Source: Thamnocephalis sphaerospora (taxonomy: Eukaryota; Zoopagomycota; Zoopagomycetes; Zoopagales; Sigmoideomycetaceae). From it: a DNA stretch of 64,000 nucleotides. A model generated the notes under the pieces. It saw only the letters and a program-made list of their open reading frames with translations, ran no database searches and was not told where the DNA came from. This document shows positions 24,291-35,662 of this stretch, piece by piece; position 1 is the first letter of the stretch; each line of letters begins with the position of its first letter. The stretch covers positions 42,819 to 106,818 of the forward strand of contig KZ992424.1 in the NCBI GenBank assembly GCA_003614735.1. Reading direction: 5' to 3'. The translations under genes and the position numbers were made by a program.

Positions 24291-26975
24291 ATGGAATCGG
24301 AAGGCAGCACGATGCAACAGGCTGGCGCAGAGGCAATGCCACCTTCCAAGCGCACAAAGGTTGACGAGACACCGGAAGCAGGGCCAGGCATGTCGGGACT
24401 TGCGCGTGAGGTGGCCGCTGGTATTATTGCGTACATTCGCGAGGATGCGCCAGGATTCTCGGCCATTATCAAGCATCGGTAGGCATTGCGTGAGAAGGCA
24501 GGCGAAGCGCGATTGGTTGCTAAGCGTATTATCACACGATTGGAACGCGTAGAGGCCATGATTTCTTGGTTAACGAGATCGATCAGAGCGGCAATGTTGT
24601 ACGCCTCACGACGCTGGAGCCGCCCCAGATGACGACTGATTCTGAGGCTGCGCAAAAGGCAGGGGATGAGGCGGTAGGTGGTGAACCTAACTGGCTGCAT
24701 TGCTAGTCAGATCTGATTGTGCTGGGCGTATCAACACAGCCTGTAGATATCTATGCAGAGCTGGCCCAGCTGACGAATGCGACTGTGGCCGAGAATGTGC
24801 GCAGTATGGTGGAAAGCGAGGGCAGGGAGCCCACCCAAGTGATGACCGAGGTGAGATATCAGCAAACTGGTATGGCGTGTCTATGAACGCTGACTAGAAT
24901 GATGCAACTGTCTAGGAAATTGACGACAAGACAGATCGCGTAAAGGTGCATCAGTTTATTCGTAAGCATCTTGGACAAGATGTCACAACGGACACAGAGG
25001 GCAAAGCTATCCGCATGCGCTCATTGTGTAATGTCAAGGCCAAGGATATTCGGGGCGGAATTCGCGGACGGAATCGTGGTGATAAGCTACCTGTATCTTG
25101 GGGCGACATGCCTGGACAATTCTGCCAGTTTGTGCTCTACAAGGAAGGCAAGGACACTATGGACGCAATAGACTACATTTGCCGTACAACGCGGTGCGTG
25201 CAACGGCAGAATCTAAGCGGCCAGGTGATGTTGACTAATGGATGAGCATGAGGGAATAGGCTGAACTCCAGGGTCTTTGCTTATGCTGGTACCAAGGATC
25301 GCCAGGCTGTTACTGTTCAGCATGTGACGGCGCAGCGCGTCATTGCGGAGCGTCTGACGAGTATAAACCGTCCTAGCGCACCTATTCGCGTTGGCAATTT
25401 CACGTAAGCTACTTGGATGGCGGTGAGATACAGTTGAAGGACTCTGCTAACGGACTATTGCTGTAGCTATGTCAAGGATCGACTGCGGCTCGGTGATCTG
25501 ACAGGCAACCGCTTTGTGATTGTACTTCGGTGAGCAAAGCGGTGACATAGTATTCTTATTGGCACGCAGTACTTACATGGGTGGGCGCGGTTCATCAGCG
25601 ATGTCAAGGGCTGCCCTGAAAGCGAGGTGGTGGCGTCGCTCGAGTCACTTCGCGAGCATGGCTTCATCAACTATTATGGTACGCGCCGGAGACATACAGT
25701 CTATCTTGGAGTCTCCTGCTAACGCTTGTGTGCAATCGGCAGGAACACAGCGGTTTGGCACCGGTATTGTGTCTACCCAGGAGGTTGGCGCGAAAATGTT
25801 GAAGTCTGACTGGAGCGGGGCAGTGGATTTGCTGCTGATGCCTGGCGAGCCTGCAGGCCAGGGTAAGCGTGCATGCGGTCGGCTATCTCTATGCCAATAG
25901 CACCAACATATTTGCTGTTGTCGCACTCCAGAGGCTTCACGCCATGCGCGTGCACGTCAGCACTGGGCAGAACATCGCAACCCAGCGGCCGCCGTCAAGA
26001 TGTTCCCCCATGGCTGTGTCGCCGAACGTGCGATGCTGAACTTTTTTGGACGAAAGGACAGCACCAACGACAAGTATGGTGCAATTATGGCGGTATGTCG
26101 GCGTACATTCATTCTTGCTTGGCGACTTGTGGCTGACGTGAATGGCGTAGATTCCGTCTAACATGCGCAAACTGTACGTGCACGGTTATCAATCGTACAT
26201 ATGGAATCGGGCGGCAACTGAGCGCATTCGGCGCCACGGACTCGACCCGGTGCCGGGTGATTTGGTGGCAGTGCGCTCCCAGCCGGATGAAGACGCGTCG
26301 CCCAGTGACGAAAGTGGTGATCGCATCCGCAAAGTGGAACTGGTAACAGCAGAGAATGTGCAGCAGTATCAATCCAAAGACATTGTACTTCCACTGCCGG
26401 GCTACGATGTGCGCTACCCAGAAAACGACATTGGCGACTTCATTGCAGAGCTGATGCACAAGGATGGCCTGGATCCCAAGAAAATGAAGAAAAACGATGA
26501 GTAGGTGGACAGTGTGAAAGCAAATTGCAGCAAGCATAGACGCTTATTGTTTGCGCTGCTGGCTCTAGCTTCATCTCCTTGCCTGGTGGCTATCGCACAC
26601 TGTTTTCTATGCCGCAGGATTTGAAATGGTGAGCGCTGCAATGCTATCGTATGCTCACCCACCCACACTGTTTCTCTAACGCATGGACACAGGGAGCTGC
26701 TGCGCTATGACGACCCAGCTGCGCCACTTGCCCTGACCGACCTCGACCGGCTGGAGGAGAAAGAGGAAATCCACAGCAATCAGGGTGCTCATCTTGCTAT
26801 CCGTCTGGAGATGACGCTTGCGGCAGGACAGTACGCCACCATGGCGTTGCGCGAGCTCATGCATCAGGACACGTCGCCCGCCTTTCAGATTACGCTTAGT
26901 CGGGAACACCAGCCCCCGGTGAATTCGCAGAAGAACAGTCACAGCGAAGACGCGCTTGCTTCCGCCGACAATTAG
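24291..26975 (+). CDS. PUS7: PUS7-type (TruD family) pseudouridine synthase
   Basis: About a dozen exons. The TruD catalytic core is plain: RVFAYAGTKDRQAVTVQ holds the catalytic Asp, then HGFINYYGTQRFGTG, MLNFFGRK and MRKLYVHGYQSYIWNRAA. The N-terminal YIREDAPGFSAIIKHR, with HDFLVNEID, is the usual PUS7 entry. Yeast PUS7 modifies U35 of tRNA-Tyr, U2 snRNA and mRNAs. The end ITLSREHQPPVNS is followed by a short polar tail and stop at 26973-26975. The start is the ATG at 24291, giving a disordered first 30 residues with a basic PSKRTKV stretch that could be a nuclear signal. Confidence 0.93.
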
Positions 26976-27071
26976 TTGCGTTGCATCTTGTTTAAGCATT
27001 TTATTTTGCAAAGACAAAAGGCATGTTTGCATTGTTGAAATGGTATCGCAGTCATCTGCAACCATGTATTG

Positions 27072-28262
27072 CTAGGCTGGGGGGACACAGGTTGACTGAA
27101 GGGGGCCTACTGCCCAGTATAGTGTGCCGGGTCCGGAAATCATGATGGCCAGGCCAGTGGCGGCAGAAATGGCAGCGTAGAGATGCGCATGGCTTGGCCG
27201 CAGCGTGTGTAATTCCGCGATAAACGTCGATACAGTGGTCAAGCAGCCGCAAAAGCCATCCGAAAGTGCAGCAAGAAACATGCATGCCGTGCGACTTGGG
27301 TCCAGACCGACGTGGCCAACGGAGAAGAGTGCTGCCAGTGTCAGCGTGCCCAGCATATTGGCCGTAAATGTGCCAATTGGAAAAGAACGTCGTTTGCCGT
27401 TGAGCGGCGACAGATAATAGCGCAAAAGAGCGCCTGGCGGCCCAAAGGCGCCAGAGACGGTGTAGTCGCGACCATTGGACGCAAATACCGCGCACAATAT
27501 GAAGCCGACAAGGGCCAGTGCTCCTGCCACCATGAGGGCAATATCAATAGCGCTGTAGCTCGTGTAGCCTGTGATGCCCCGCTCCGTCCGCAGCATCACA
27601 ACAACCCGTTTTCCTGATGCATCTGTTGGCGCAGTCCAGGCGTGATCGGAATCAAACATGCGTGACCACACTGTACCGAGCTGGTACGCCGCACTCGCCA
27701 CCAGCAGGTGGGCGCAGAGGATGCCAATACCAGCCAACACCTAGTCCAATGCAGTAAGCATGCAGACGCTGTGTCCGGGTATGTCGCATCACTTACGTCG
27801 TAAAAAGCACCGCGTGTGGCGCGTGGCCAGTCAAAGAACGCTTGATAGGACCAGAGCATCCAACTGGAAAATGTTGTAATGGATCCGCAAAGGCCTACAC
27901 CAAGTCCAACAAAAAGTGTACTGGAGCTGCTTCGCCGCCAACACGTTAGCGACCGCGGCCGTTGTGCGCTGTCGCTGTGCAGCATACCAAAGGAGCAAGC
28001 GCGTCTTCCAGCCGTTGAACACACCCAGCAGCAGGCAGCCAACGGCCTGTGGGTACAGGCCAGCAGGCAGAGGAGCATCAGTGTAGGTATGCAGCGCAAT
28101 GAGTCCTACGCGCGTCACTGTCCCGGCTATGGCGAACAGGGTAATAGACAGGAGGATGGCTACGGGCCGTACAGGTACAATCACGGTAGCTGTTGCGGGA
28201 GATTCCGCCGACAAAGCAGCGTTGCTTGTCCGCTGACCAGGCTCTAGTGCATGCGACGCCAT
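27072..28262 (-). CDS. FEX1: Fluoride exporter FEX (tandem CrcB domains)
   Basis: Three exons (28262-27988, 27926-27797, 27740-27072). Two CrcB halves are fused with a linking helix, as in eukaryotic FEX. Half 1 shows TRVGLIALHTYT and GLCGSITTFSSWMLWSYQ. Half 2 shows FGPPGALLRYYLSPLNG, FPIGTFTANMLGTLTLA and GFCGCLTTVSTFIAEL. The protein expels fluoride at the plasma membrane. The conserved Asn of the pore helix is kept in half 2 (TANMLG), but the matching place in half 1 reads PQAVGCLLLG, so one half may be degenerate, as known for other FEX proteins. The frame stays open to an earlier ATG at 28424 through a Thr/Ser run; 28262 fits the family length better. Confidence 0.92.
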
Positions 28263-28964
28263 GAATATTGCACCATACTCTATTAGTGTGGAGCGGCAGG
28301 TAATAGCGCCAGCTGTGTTTTCTTTGCGTTGGCGCGATAAGGAGGAGGAGGAGGTGGTGGTGGTGGTGGCGAAAGGAGGAATTATAGTGGCGATGGCGGC
28401 GATTGGGACTGCGTCCTTTCCCACTGCCTAAATGCCCCCTCAGCTTAGAACGTACACTAATAGGCGGCGCCATCGAGCGTCTGCGCTTAGCTGGGTTGTA
28501 ATAGCTCAGTATCTATTGCACTGGCCATATAAATGCAAACTAGTATCAACTGTGATGACGCACAGGTAAAATGTGGTGGGTTTCGGATGAGACTGCTCGC
28601 GAGTGTCTTTGATGCCCGCAACAAATAAAAGTGTGATATACTGGGTTATTCGCATCGGTCGGCTTTGGCAACTCTCGCTTGCGCGTCCACTCTACCACAT
28701 GTGGGTCCTAGAATATAGTCGGTTATATCGCACCCTATTGCCTGCCCTGGGCAAACGCCTAGCTGATACCGGTGTGCCTTTTCATAGGTACCAAGTCTGA
28801 CATGTAATTCTAGTCACCAAGTTTAAATGAACACCACATATCGTGGCACTGAATTAACAAAGAGCAAGCAAACAGTGGCGGCAAATAGCTGCGTAAAACT
28901 ACAGGGAGAGGCAGGACAGCTACCAAAAGCAGATGCGCATGGTGTGCTAAGGTGTAGCGCAGCA
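28263..28964. other. FEX upstream region
   Basis: Contains a GGAGGA/GGTGGT triplet tract at 28340-28370, which would code Thr/Ser repeats on the minus strand if an earlier FEX start is used. It also contains the weak plus-strand frame listed next. Confidence 0.45.
28612..28800 (+). CDS. Weak candidate: 62-residue protein
   Basis: An ATG-to-stop frame without intron. The sequence is rich in aromatic, Leu and Arg residues (for example YWVIRIGRLWQLSLARPLYHMW), which could be one membrane-associated helix of a small mitochondrial protein. I do not recognise it. Local G+C is lower than in neighbouring genes and the frame could be chance. Confidence 0.25.
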   Translation: MPATNKSVIYWVIRIGRLWQLSLARPLYHMWVLEYSRLYRTLLPALGKRLADTGVPFHRYQV

Positions 28965-31608
28965 TTACGAATTGCCGCTTAGACCAGCGTATTCCCAAAA
29001 ACCTTTGGCGCCGCGTCCATAATCAATAACACTGATGAGGTTGCGAGTCACGCTTTGCAGACCCCAGAGACCGACACGTTTCAGCCGGCGATTCCGCTCG
29101 CGCTCGTCCGTAGCCAGCTGCACCAGCGCACGGCCCACGCCTTCGGAAATAGTGTCTACCAGATCAGCCTCGTATAGGGTCCACGAGCCATCAAACTCTT
29201 GCTAATACGTGGCAGTACAGCGCGTGGATATGTCGGTGAGATGACAGCAATGATAGCGATTGCAGGGCACGCGATACCTACCAGATCCATGGCAATCGTG
29301 CACTGTACTGGGATGCAGGTGCGATGCCAGTTCATGTAAGCGACAACGGGCCGCACTAGCGCATTGTTGATGTAGGACAGGTCATCGGCAATCAGCGGCA
29401 CGGACGCCTTGACGTTGTTGAACCGCACGCCGAGGTCGACAATCAGCTTTTGCACTGGCTCCGACGCATCAAGAGGGTCTGCTGCGGCTGTGTGCTCAGG
29501 CGGCACGGATGATGGCGAGTCATTGTGTCCCTCGGCAGTGACCTCACGTCCCGTAATACTAGCAGCAAGATCGTCATGAAATGTGCCAGTATGGCGTCGT
29601 GCGGCCGTGGCAGCATCGACTCGCTCAACCAGCTCGCCAATAAGCTGAGAAAGCGCGTCGTCTTCCAGCTCCATAGGAAAGGTCATGTGCGCAGATATAT
29701 CCACGCTTGCCGAGGTGATCCAGCCAAATGGACCGGCCACGCCAGCGTTTAGGTGGTCGATATTGACACCATCGATTCGAAACTCTGACTGAATAGACGC
29801 AACGACGCACGCGCAGGCACAGTCAGCATGCTAGCGTACCGGTAAATGTATGCAGTGTGCAAGCTCAGGCCTTACCGTTCGTGTACAGGGCTGCTTTCCG
29901 TCGGCCTTTTGAGGAGCTGCAGAGGAAGGCGGCCCTTGGTGCTGCGCCTGATGGACGCTGAAAAGACAGTCGTCAAACTTGCCAACTATCGATTCGGCAC
30001 AGATGAGGTCGTAGATCAGCCAGCGTTTCCGCAGCCGTGGCGCAACAGCAGATAGAATAGACATCTGGTAGGGCCGAAAGCCTCCCGGCTGCATCACGGT
30101 GACGAGCACATCCTCGACGGCAAACCTCTCGAGCTCAAAGTCACCTGGACGCGCGGGATGGCGATTCTCCGCGGGTATGTAGGTTACATCGGGATCCCAG
30201 TACACATGTGTGCGATCTACCATGTCACAAATATCCAGTAAGTGCATTGCCGATATGTTTGCCAACAGACGCCGCCTTACCAATCACACCACGCACGCCC
30301 TTGATGCTGCAGTTTTCCACCAGTCCTTTGCCTATGTACGAGGAGAACCAGCGTAAGCGAAAAGTAGTAGCTGGGCGCATGGCGCTGTTACCAAAGTGCC
30401 GAGTGCCTACCGTCAAACCAGCGCATCATGTTGAGCGTGATCTCGATTTGATCCACAGTGACGCGGAACATGGTCAGGTTGGTGTCCCATTCCTCCTCGT
30501 CCAGCTGGGCCACGTCGAGGGGAATGCCCTCCAGCGGGCTGGCCACAACAATGCCAAGGCTTGTCTCCTGGTCCAGCTCTCTCTCCCCTGGAAGCATGTT
30601 TGCTTCGTCGTCCGGTGCTGCTGACGGCGTTTCGTCGGTCGCTTCAGCAGGCAGACGCCGTTGCGGCCCGCGTGAAAGCACCACATTGCGAAGGCGGATT
30701 TTGCCACCGTTCCAGTTGGGAACAATGGCCGACTCAAAGACAAACTGAATGCCCGTTTCGCGTGTTAAATAATCGCCTACTTGCTGCGCAATGAACTCTT
30801 GAAACTGCAGGCTATTGGCCAACGCCAGCAGTATGCTGGCAAAGGTGGTTGTGCCGACCAGAATGAATGCCGCGTTGGACATAAATATCCAGCTAAACAG
30901 CGCCAGCGCGTCATCCATAGTCCATGGGCGATGCTGACGCATTAGCGTGTATTTGATGTGTGCTATCAGGCGTGGAAAAAAGCCCTGCACGCCATCCAGC
31001 ATCTCACTTCGCGTAGGCACGGGCGGCATCAGCAACTTGACCGAACCATCGTAGGTGGGGCCAGCAATCAGTTTGACGGATGGTGGCGGCGCTCTGGCGC
31101 TCATCCGTGCCGCAGTGTTCAACGGCACACGTGTACTCTGGCTGAGGACGGTGCGTCGACCGTGGCACGCCAGCGTGGCGCGCATTGCCGCAGTGCCCAG
31201 CGACGAGGACCACGCGGACACCGCCGTCTGCGGCTGCCGCTGCGCTGCTGCATGGCCACCCTTCCAGCGTTTCTGCGCCGGTCGCGACCGCAGTGCTTCT
31301 GCCCAGCGAGCGGTCAGCATGCGCGTATCGGTCCAGCTGCGTCGACCGCAGTGCGGCGCACAGCCGCCCACGTTGGCCGCCTGAATGGCCTTGGCCGCCT
31401 GTTCCTCGGTACATTGCGTCAGACCATTGACAGCCGCGCCGGCAGTCAGCGTTTGACTTTCGTAGGCCAGCAGCCCACCAGGCGCCAGTCCGCGCGCTAC
31501 CATGGCGCGGCGGACGCCTAGGCGTATGATCTGCGCCCGTACGGTGCGCACCACGCGTGATCGCATGCCAGCGCGCAGTAGATAGCCACGCAGCGCCTGC
31601 AGCGTCAT
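28965..31608 (-). CDS. MDM31: MDM31/MDM32-type mitochondrial inner-membrane protein
   Basis: First exon about 31608-30410, then several short-intron exons to the stop at 28967-28965. The N-terminus (MTLQALRGYLLRAGMRSRVV) is a classic Arg-rich mitochondrial presequence, followed by about 150 low-complexity residues. The conserved part starts at RPWTMDDALALFSWIF, with a membrane helix and ETGIQFVFESAIVPNWNGG. It continues with VYWDPDVTYIPAENRHPARPGDFELE, MSILSAVAPRLRKRWLIYDL, FNNVKASVPLIADDLSYINN and the C-terminal EFDGSWTLYEADLVDTISEG and GLWGLQSVTRNL. Members span the inner membrane and maintain mitochondrial shape, nucleoids and lipid homeostasis. MDM31 and MDM32 cannot be separated by eye. 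Confidence 0.88.
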
Positions 31609-32145
31609 GGCCACGCGAGCGTGTAGGAGCACGGCAGGAAAAGAAGCGTTGAAGCGGCAAAATGTAGGGACAAGACTACTTGGAAGGCAAAGACCCAACG
31701 GCCAGAGCGGGCACTACAAGGAAGACGTCGAGATCAGCGACTGCAATGAGGCTCGTGCATGCTGCACCGGCAGCCGTGCAACGTGGACAGGTATCGAGCC
31801 CGGCGTATGGATAGAGTGATATGTATGCGTGGGTAGGTGGGTGTTATCGTGCATATAGTAAGGCGTGCTGTACAAGGCGTGGCGCACGCGTGCTCGGACG
31901 ATGAAAGACTCGTGCGCCTGCGTTGGCGGCCTAAGCGGCAGCTGGCGTACAGCGGAGGCGTGAGAGAAGCAGATAGAGGTGTGTGCTACAGGGTAAAAAT
32001 CAGGTGAAGGCGGGCTGTGTATTGCTTACTCAGTTGCGCTTTGTGGTAGTGGCTAATACACCGATAATAAAGCTGTACAAAGAGGATACGTAGCAAAAAG
32101 GACCTGACGGCACAAGAGGGATGCTAGTGACCAGGTCTGCTCCGC
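31609..32145. other. Intergenic between MDM31-like and SDS3-like
   Basis: No gene supported. Both neighbours are on the minus strand, so this holds the MDM31 promoter and SDS3-like 3' flank. Confidence 0.5.
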
Positions 32146-33942
32146 TCATCGCCGCAGCTTGGACTTTTTGACGCCAGAGCCACGCTGTATGGCCAGCAGA
32201 TCCTCTTCTAGGTCAGAGGCTGACGCAGCGAAATTGAGCGGCGTCAGGTGAGGGCGCGGGCCACGCTTGGCCTTTTGCTCTGGCGCGCCTTGTCGCTGCT
32301 GGCCCTTCTTGCGGAGTGCGCGCGTATTGTGCGCACGCGTGGCGCCAAAGTTGAGCGCGTCATAGGGCAAATCCACGTTCACGTCCAGCGCGTCCTTTTC
32401 CTCGCGTAGCTTGCGTCGTCGTTCTTCCAAATCCTGAAGCAGCCGATCGCGTAGTTCGTCGAGATCTTTCTGCATGGCCATAGCCTGCTCGTTAGCAAAC
32501 AGTGACCGACGTCACCATGACGCGATACTTACGCGATACTCTGACTCGGCTTGATCGCTCTCAATGTCGTATAGCTGCTCGGCCGCCTGCAGCTGGTAGT
32601 CGCGCTGAAGCTCCGCGTACTCGATCGTCTCGTCACGCTGACGTGCTAGCTCACTAAGCCGTTCTTGGAATTCGTCGTGTGTACCTGGAATGGGTGCAGG
32701 TTACTCCTCTGTGCAACATGTCTTCTTTCGACATCCAATGCCTACCATCCAACAGCTTGCGCAACTCTGTCTTGTACTGCGCATTCTTTTCGCGATAGAT
32801 GCTACATCGTCGCATCGTGTCAAACGCTAGGCAAACGCGTGATCCGTTGGTCAGCGCTGCGTGCGTACCTCTCCTTGGAATCAATAAATGTCGTGTAGAT
32901 ACGCGTTAAGCGCTCGTGAATCATGCGACGCCTACGGTCGCGCTTATTTTCGGTCTTGCCACCGGTCTCGTCTAGCGCACAGATTATGGTGCAACACGTG
33001 AAACTCGTCAGTACAGTGCAGTATGGCAGTTTCCAAGCGCTCTGTCTCACCATCGGACATGGCATCCAGCGTGTCGAGCATGTCTCGAGGCATCTCATTG
33101 GTGGTCGAAAGACGCCGCGCATGCTGCGGGACGGCCACAGCGACTGGCGCCATACCTGGCGGCGGATGGTCCATGACCGCGGTAGCAGGCAGCGGCATTG
33201 CCGCGCCCATCGACTCTGGTGCCATTCCGTGCGGCGCGCCAACGATTCGTCCACGTCCGCCATGTTCATAGGCGCGCTCGTCCGGCCGTGGCTGCTGATG
33301 TGCCGACACTGGGTGCATAGCGTGGCCGGGCGCATAGTTGCTTGCCACCGCATAGCCGCTATAGCCGGGTGCATACCAACGCTCCTGTCCAGGCGACTGA
33401 GCCGGTGCTGCTGCGTTGGGTGGCGGCAAAGGCTGCGCGTACGCGTGCGGCATCGAGAGGGAATGAGAGCGCGAATGCGTGTGCGGGTGAGAGTGCGAAT
33501 GAGCGTGCGCGGAATGAAGATGTGCCTCCACCGGGGCAGCCTGAGCTGGATAGCCCGCGTACGCGTTTGATGCCGCGTGATGCTGATGATGTGGATGTGG
33601 CGGTGGTGGATGCTGCTGGTGGTGCTGATGGTGCTGATGAGCCGGATGTTGCGAATGGCCATGCGGCACAGGCGCATAGCTAGGGACAGCTGAACCATCA
33701 GTGTAGCGGGATGCGGCCGATGTAGGCTGTTGCTGCTGCTGCTGCTGCTGCGGTGGCGGTGGCTGCGGTGGTTGCTGCTGAGGCGGCGGATGATGTGCCA
33801 TGCTATGGTCGGCGCCATAGTGAAGTGGCGGTGCCGATGGTGGCACTGCACTGGCAGCGCCTGGCGGTGGTGAATGGAACGAGTGCGCCGTCTGGGTTGC
33901 AGCCGGCTGGCCGGGGCTGCCCAGGTGATTATAGGGCATCAT
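32146..33942 (-). CDS. SDS3/BRMS1-like chromatin protein with a long P/Q/H-rich N-terminus
   Basis: About five exons; the first runs from 33942 to about 33002. The C-terminal third is Sds3-like: KRDRRRRMIHERLTRIYTTF, then NAQYKTELRKLLDGTHDEFQ, ELQRDYQLQAAEQLYDIESD, and the charged coiled coil LDELRDRLLQDLEERRRKL with EEKDALD. Sds3 is a core subunit of the Sin3/Rpd3 histone deacetylase complex. The N-terminal 300 residues are unusual: Pro, Gln and His tracts, including a run of eight Gln coded at about 33729-33752 and many HQH and HPH repeats. This looks like a transcriptional low-complexity domain. It ends KKSKLRR, a basic nuclear-type tail. Confidence 0.82.
33728..33753. repeat. CAG/CTG repeat coding polyglutamine
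   Basis: A pure triplet run in the SDS3-like N-terminus. Confidence 0.85.
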
Positions 33943-34547
33943 GTTGAACCAGCGACGGTGGCGGACAAGGTAGGCAAAGATGGAGCAAGAAACGTCCTGC
34001 TGTTCGGCGTTGCGTAGCCGGTCAGGATGGCGCGCTCTGAAGACGAGGCGGATATGGCGGTGGCGGCTGGCGGGCAGGGAGATGCACAATGGCAGCCCAC
34101 GTCAATGCACAGCAAGCCAACGCGCTCGTACCCTAGCTGGACGTTCAGCGTATCGCACGGGATCTGCAGGCGGCGTGCGATGTGGCAGCCACCGACGCGT
34201 ATGTTGTGACCGGCCGGCGGGTAACGGCAACAGGCCCAGTGGCGCCGCTGGCACACGCGCGTGTCAGTCTCTAGGCCAATAGGCAGCGCGGGCTCAACGG
34301 ACGTGTAAGCCGCAGCAGACGGCAGGTAGGCGGCAGTGCGGCCGACGGCTAGGACGTAGGCAGACGTGGGGCCGTCGTGGGCGGAAATGGCGAGGGAGGA
34401 GCAAGCAAGCAAGAGAGAGAAACGGGATAGAAGTGTGTGTGTGGCTGCGTTAACAACCGTGGCTGTGACCTTCTAGGGAGCAGGCTTGTGCGAGAGACCG
34501 AATCAAAGAAAAACTCTTCAGCGCGCTCCTTCTCTTTTGTCTGCATC
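33943..34547. promoter_or_regulatory. Divergent promoter, SDS3-like and RRP46
   Basis: 605 bp between divergent starts with no gene. A TC-rich stretch lies just before the RRP46 ATG. Confidence 0.5.
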
Positions 34548-35542
34548 ATGCCACGTAAAGACGGCCGGACCACGACGCAGATGCGCGCCATGAGCGCTAC
34601 GCAGGGAGCGCTTGAGCGAGCGGACGGCTCGGTGCGCTTTGGATTCGGTAAGCAGGACGTTGCTGCGTACCGCATACAGCCCACAACTCATACAAGCCTG
34701 TGCGTGTCGCTAGGCGATACGCAGACCATGTGCGCCGTCAACGGGCCCGTGGAAGCGCGCCTGCGCGAGGAGCAGCTGGATCGCGCGACCGTCGAGGCGG
34801 TGTATCGGCCGATAATCGGTCTTCCTGGTAGGCTTCGATGCATGCTGGAACCGATGGCGCGCGGCGCTTACCAGCATATATGCGTATGACACGCAGGTGT
34901 ACGCGCCAAAGAGATTGAGGCGGCGGTACAGACGGTGGCCGAGGCGTCGCTGCTGGCTGGGCTGCACCCACGCACCCTAGTGCAGGTAACCGCACAGTGC
35001 ATGAGCGATGCCGGATCGGTAAGTTGGCGGCGGCCGCATGGCATCTGCGGTAGCGTGCTGACCGCAAGGGCGCATCAGTCGGTAGCAGCCACGCTGAATG
35101 CCACCGCGATGGCGCTCATGGACGCTGGCCTGCCGCTGCGAGCGGTGCCGGCCGCCGTGGCATGCGCTATTTCGCCCGAGGGTGAGGTGCTGGTAGATCC
35201 AACGGCAGAGGAGGAGCAGGTGCGTGCACGCGTGCACAGTATGCATATAACGCTTGTTCTCATGAGTGTGCGCGGGACAGTGTGCACGATCGCAGCACGT
35301 CTTTGCCTTTGACAACACCAGCCAGGAGATGGTATTTTGCGCATCCACGGGTAAATTCACAGCCGAGGAGGTGGGTTGCCATCGGAGTATAGTGGGACGC
35401 AAGTGCATTACGACTCACACGACGATGGCAATGATAGCTGGCTGCGTGCCACGATCTGTGCCGCGCGGGAGCTGCCAAGGTTCACGCTTTCTACCGGGTG
35501 GCACTGGAGCGAAAGTTGGCCGAAGAAGGCATTGTGGCCTGA
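34548..35542 (+). CDS. RRP46: Exosome core subunit RRP46 (RNase PH fold)
   Basis: Five exons (34548-34827, 34897-35018, 35079-35219, 35296-35370, 35438-35542) give 240 residues. The RNase PH fold reads GALERADGSVRFGFG, GPVEARLREEQLDRATVE, YRPIIGLPG, then AGLHPRTLVQVTAQCMSDAGS, NATAMALMDAGLPLRAV and EVLVDPTAEEEQ. This is the RRP46 branch of the six-subunit ring that channels RNA to the exosome nucleases. Eukaryotic members are catalytically dead, and I see no phosphate-binding arginine set that would change that view. All introns are GT-AG. Confidence 0.92.
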
Positions 35543-35662
35543 TCGGGCGTGTACACACAAAACGACCGATGCAATCGCCGTCTATCGAAAGGCTCATGGC
35601 TAGATTTATGATTATATGGTAGCGGATAAGACGATAGATTTACGCAGTAGCCATGGTGTTGA

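Noticed and set aside
31004-31660. Long frames on both strands within the first MDM31 exon
   Set aside because: The MDM31 frame is fixed by the presequence and the conserved region downstream; the others are shadows.
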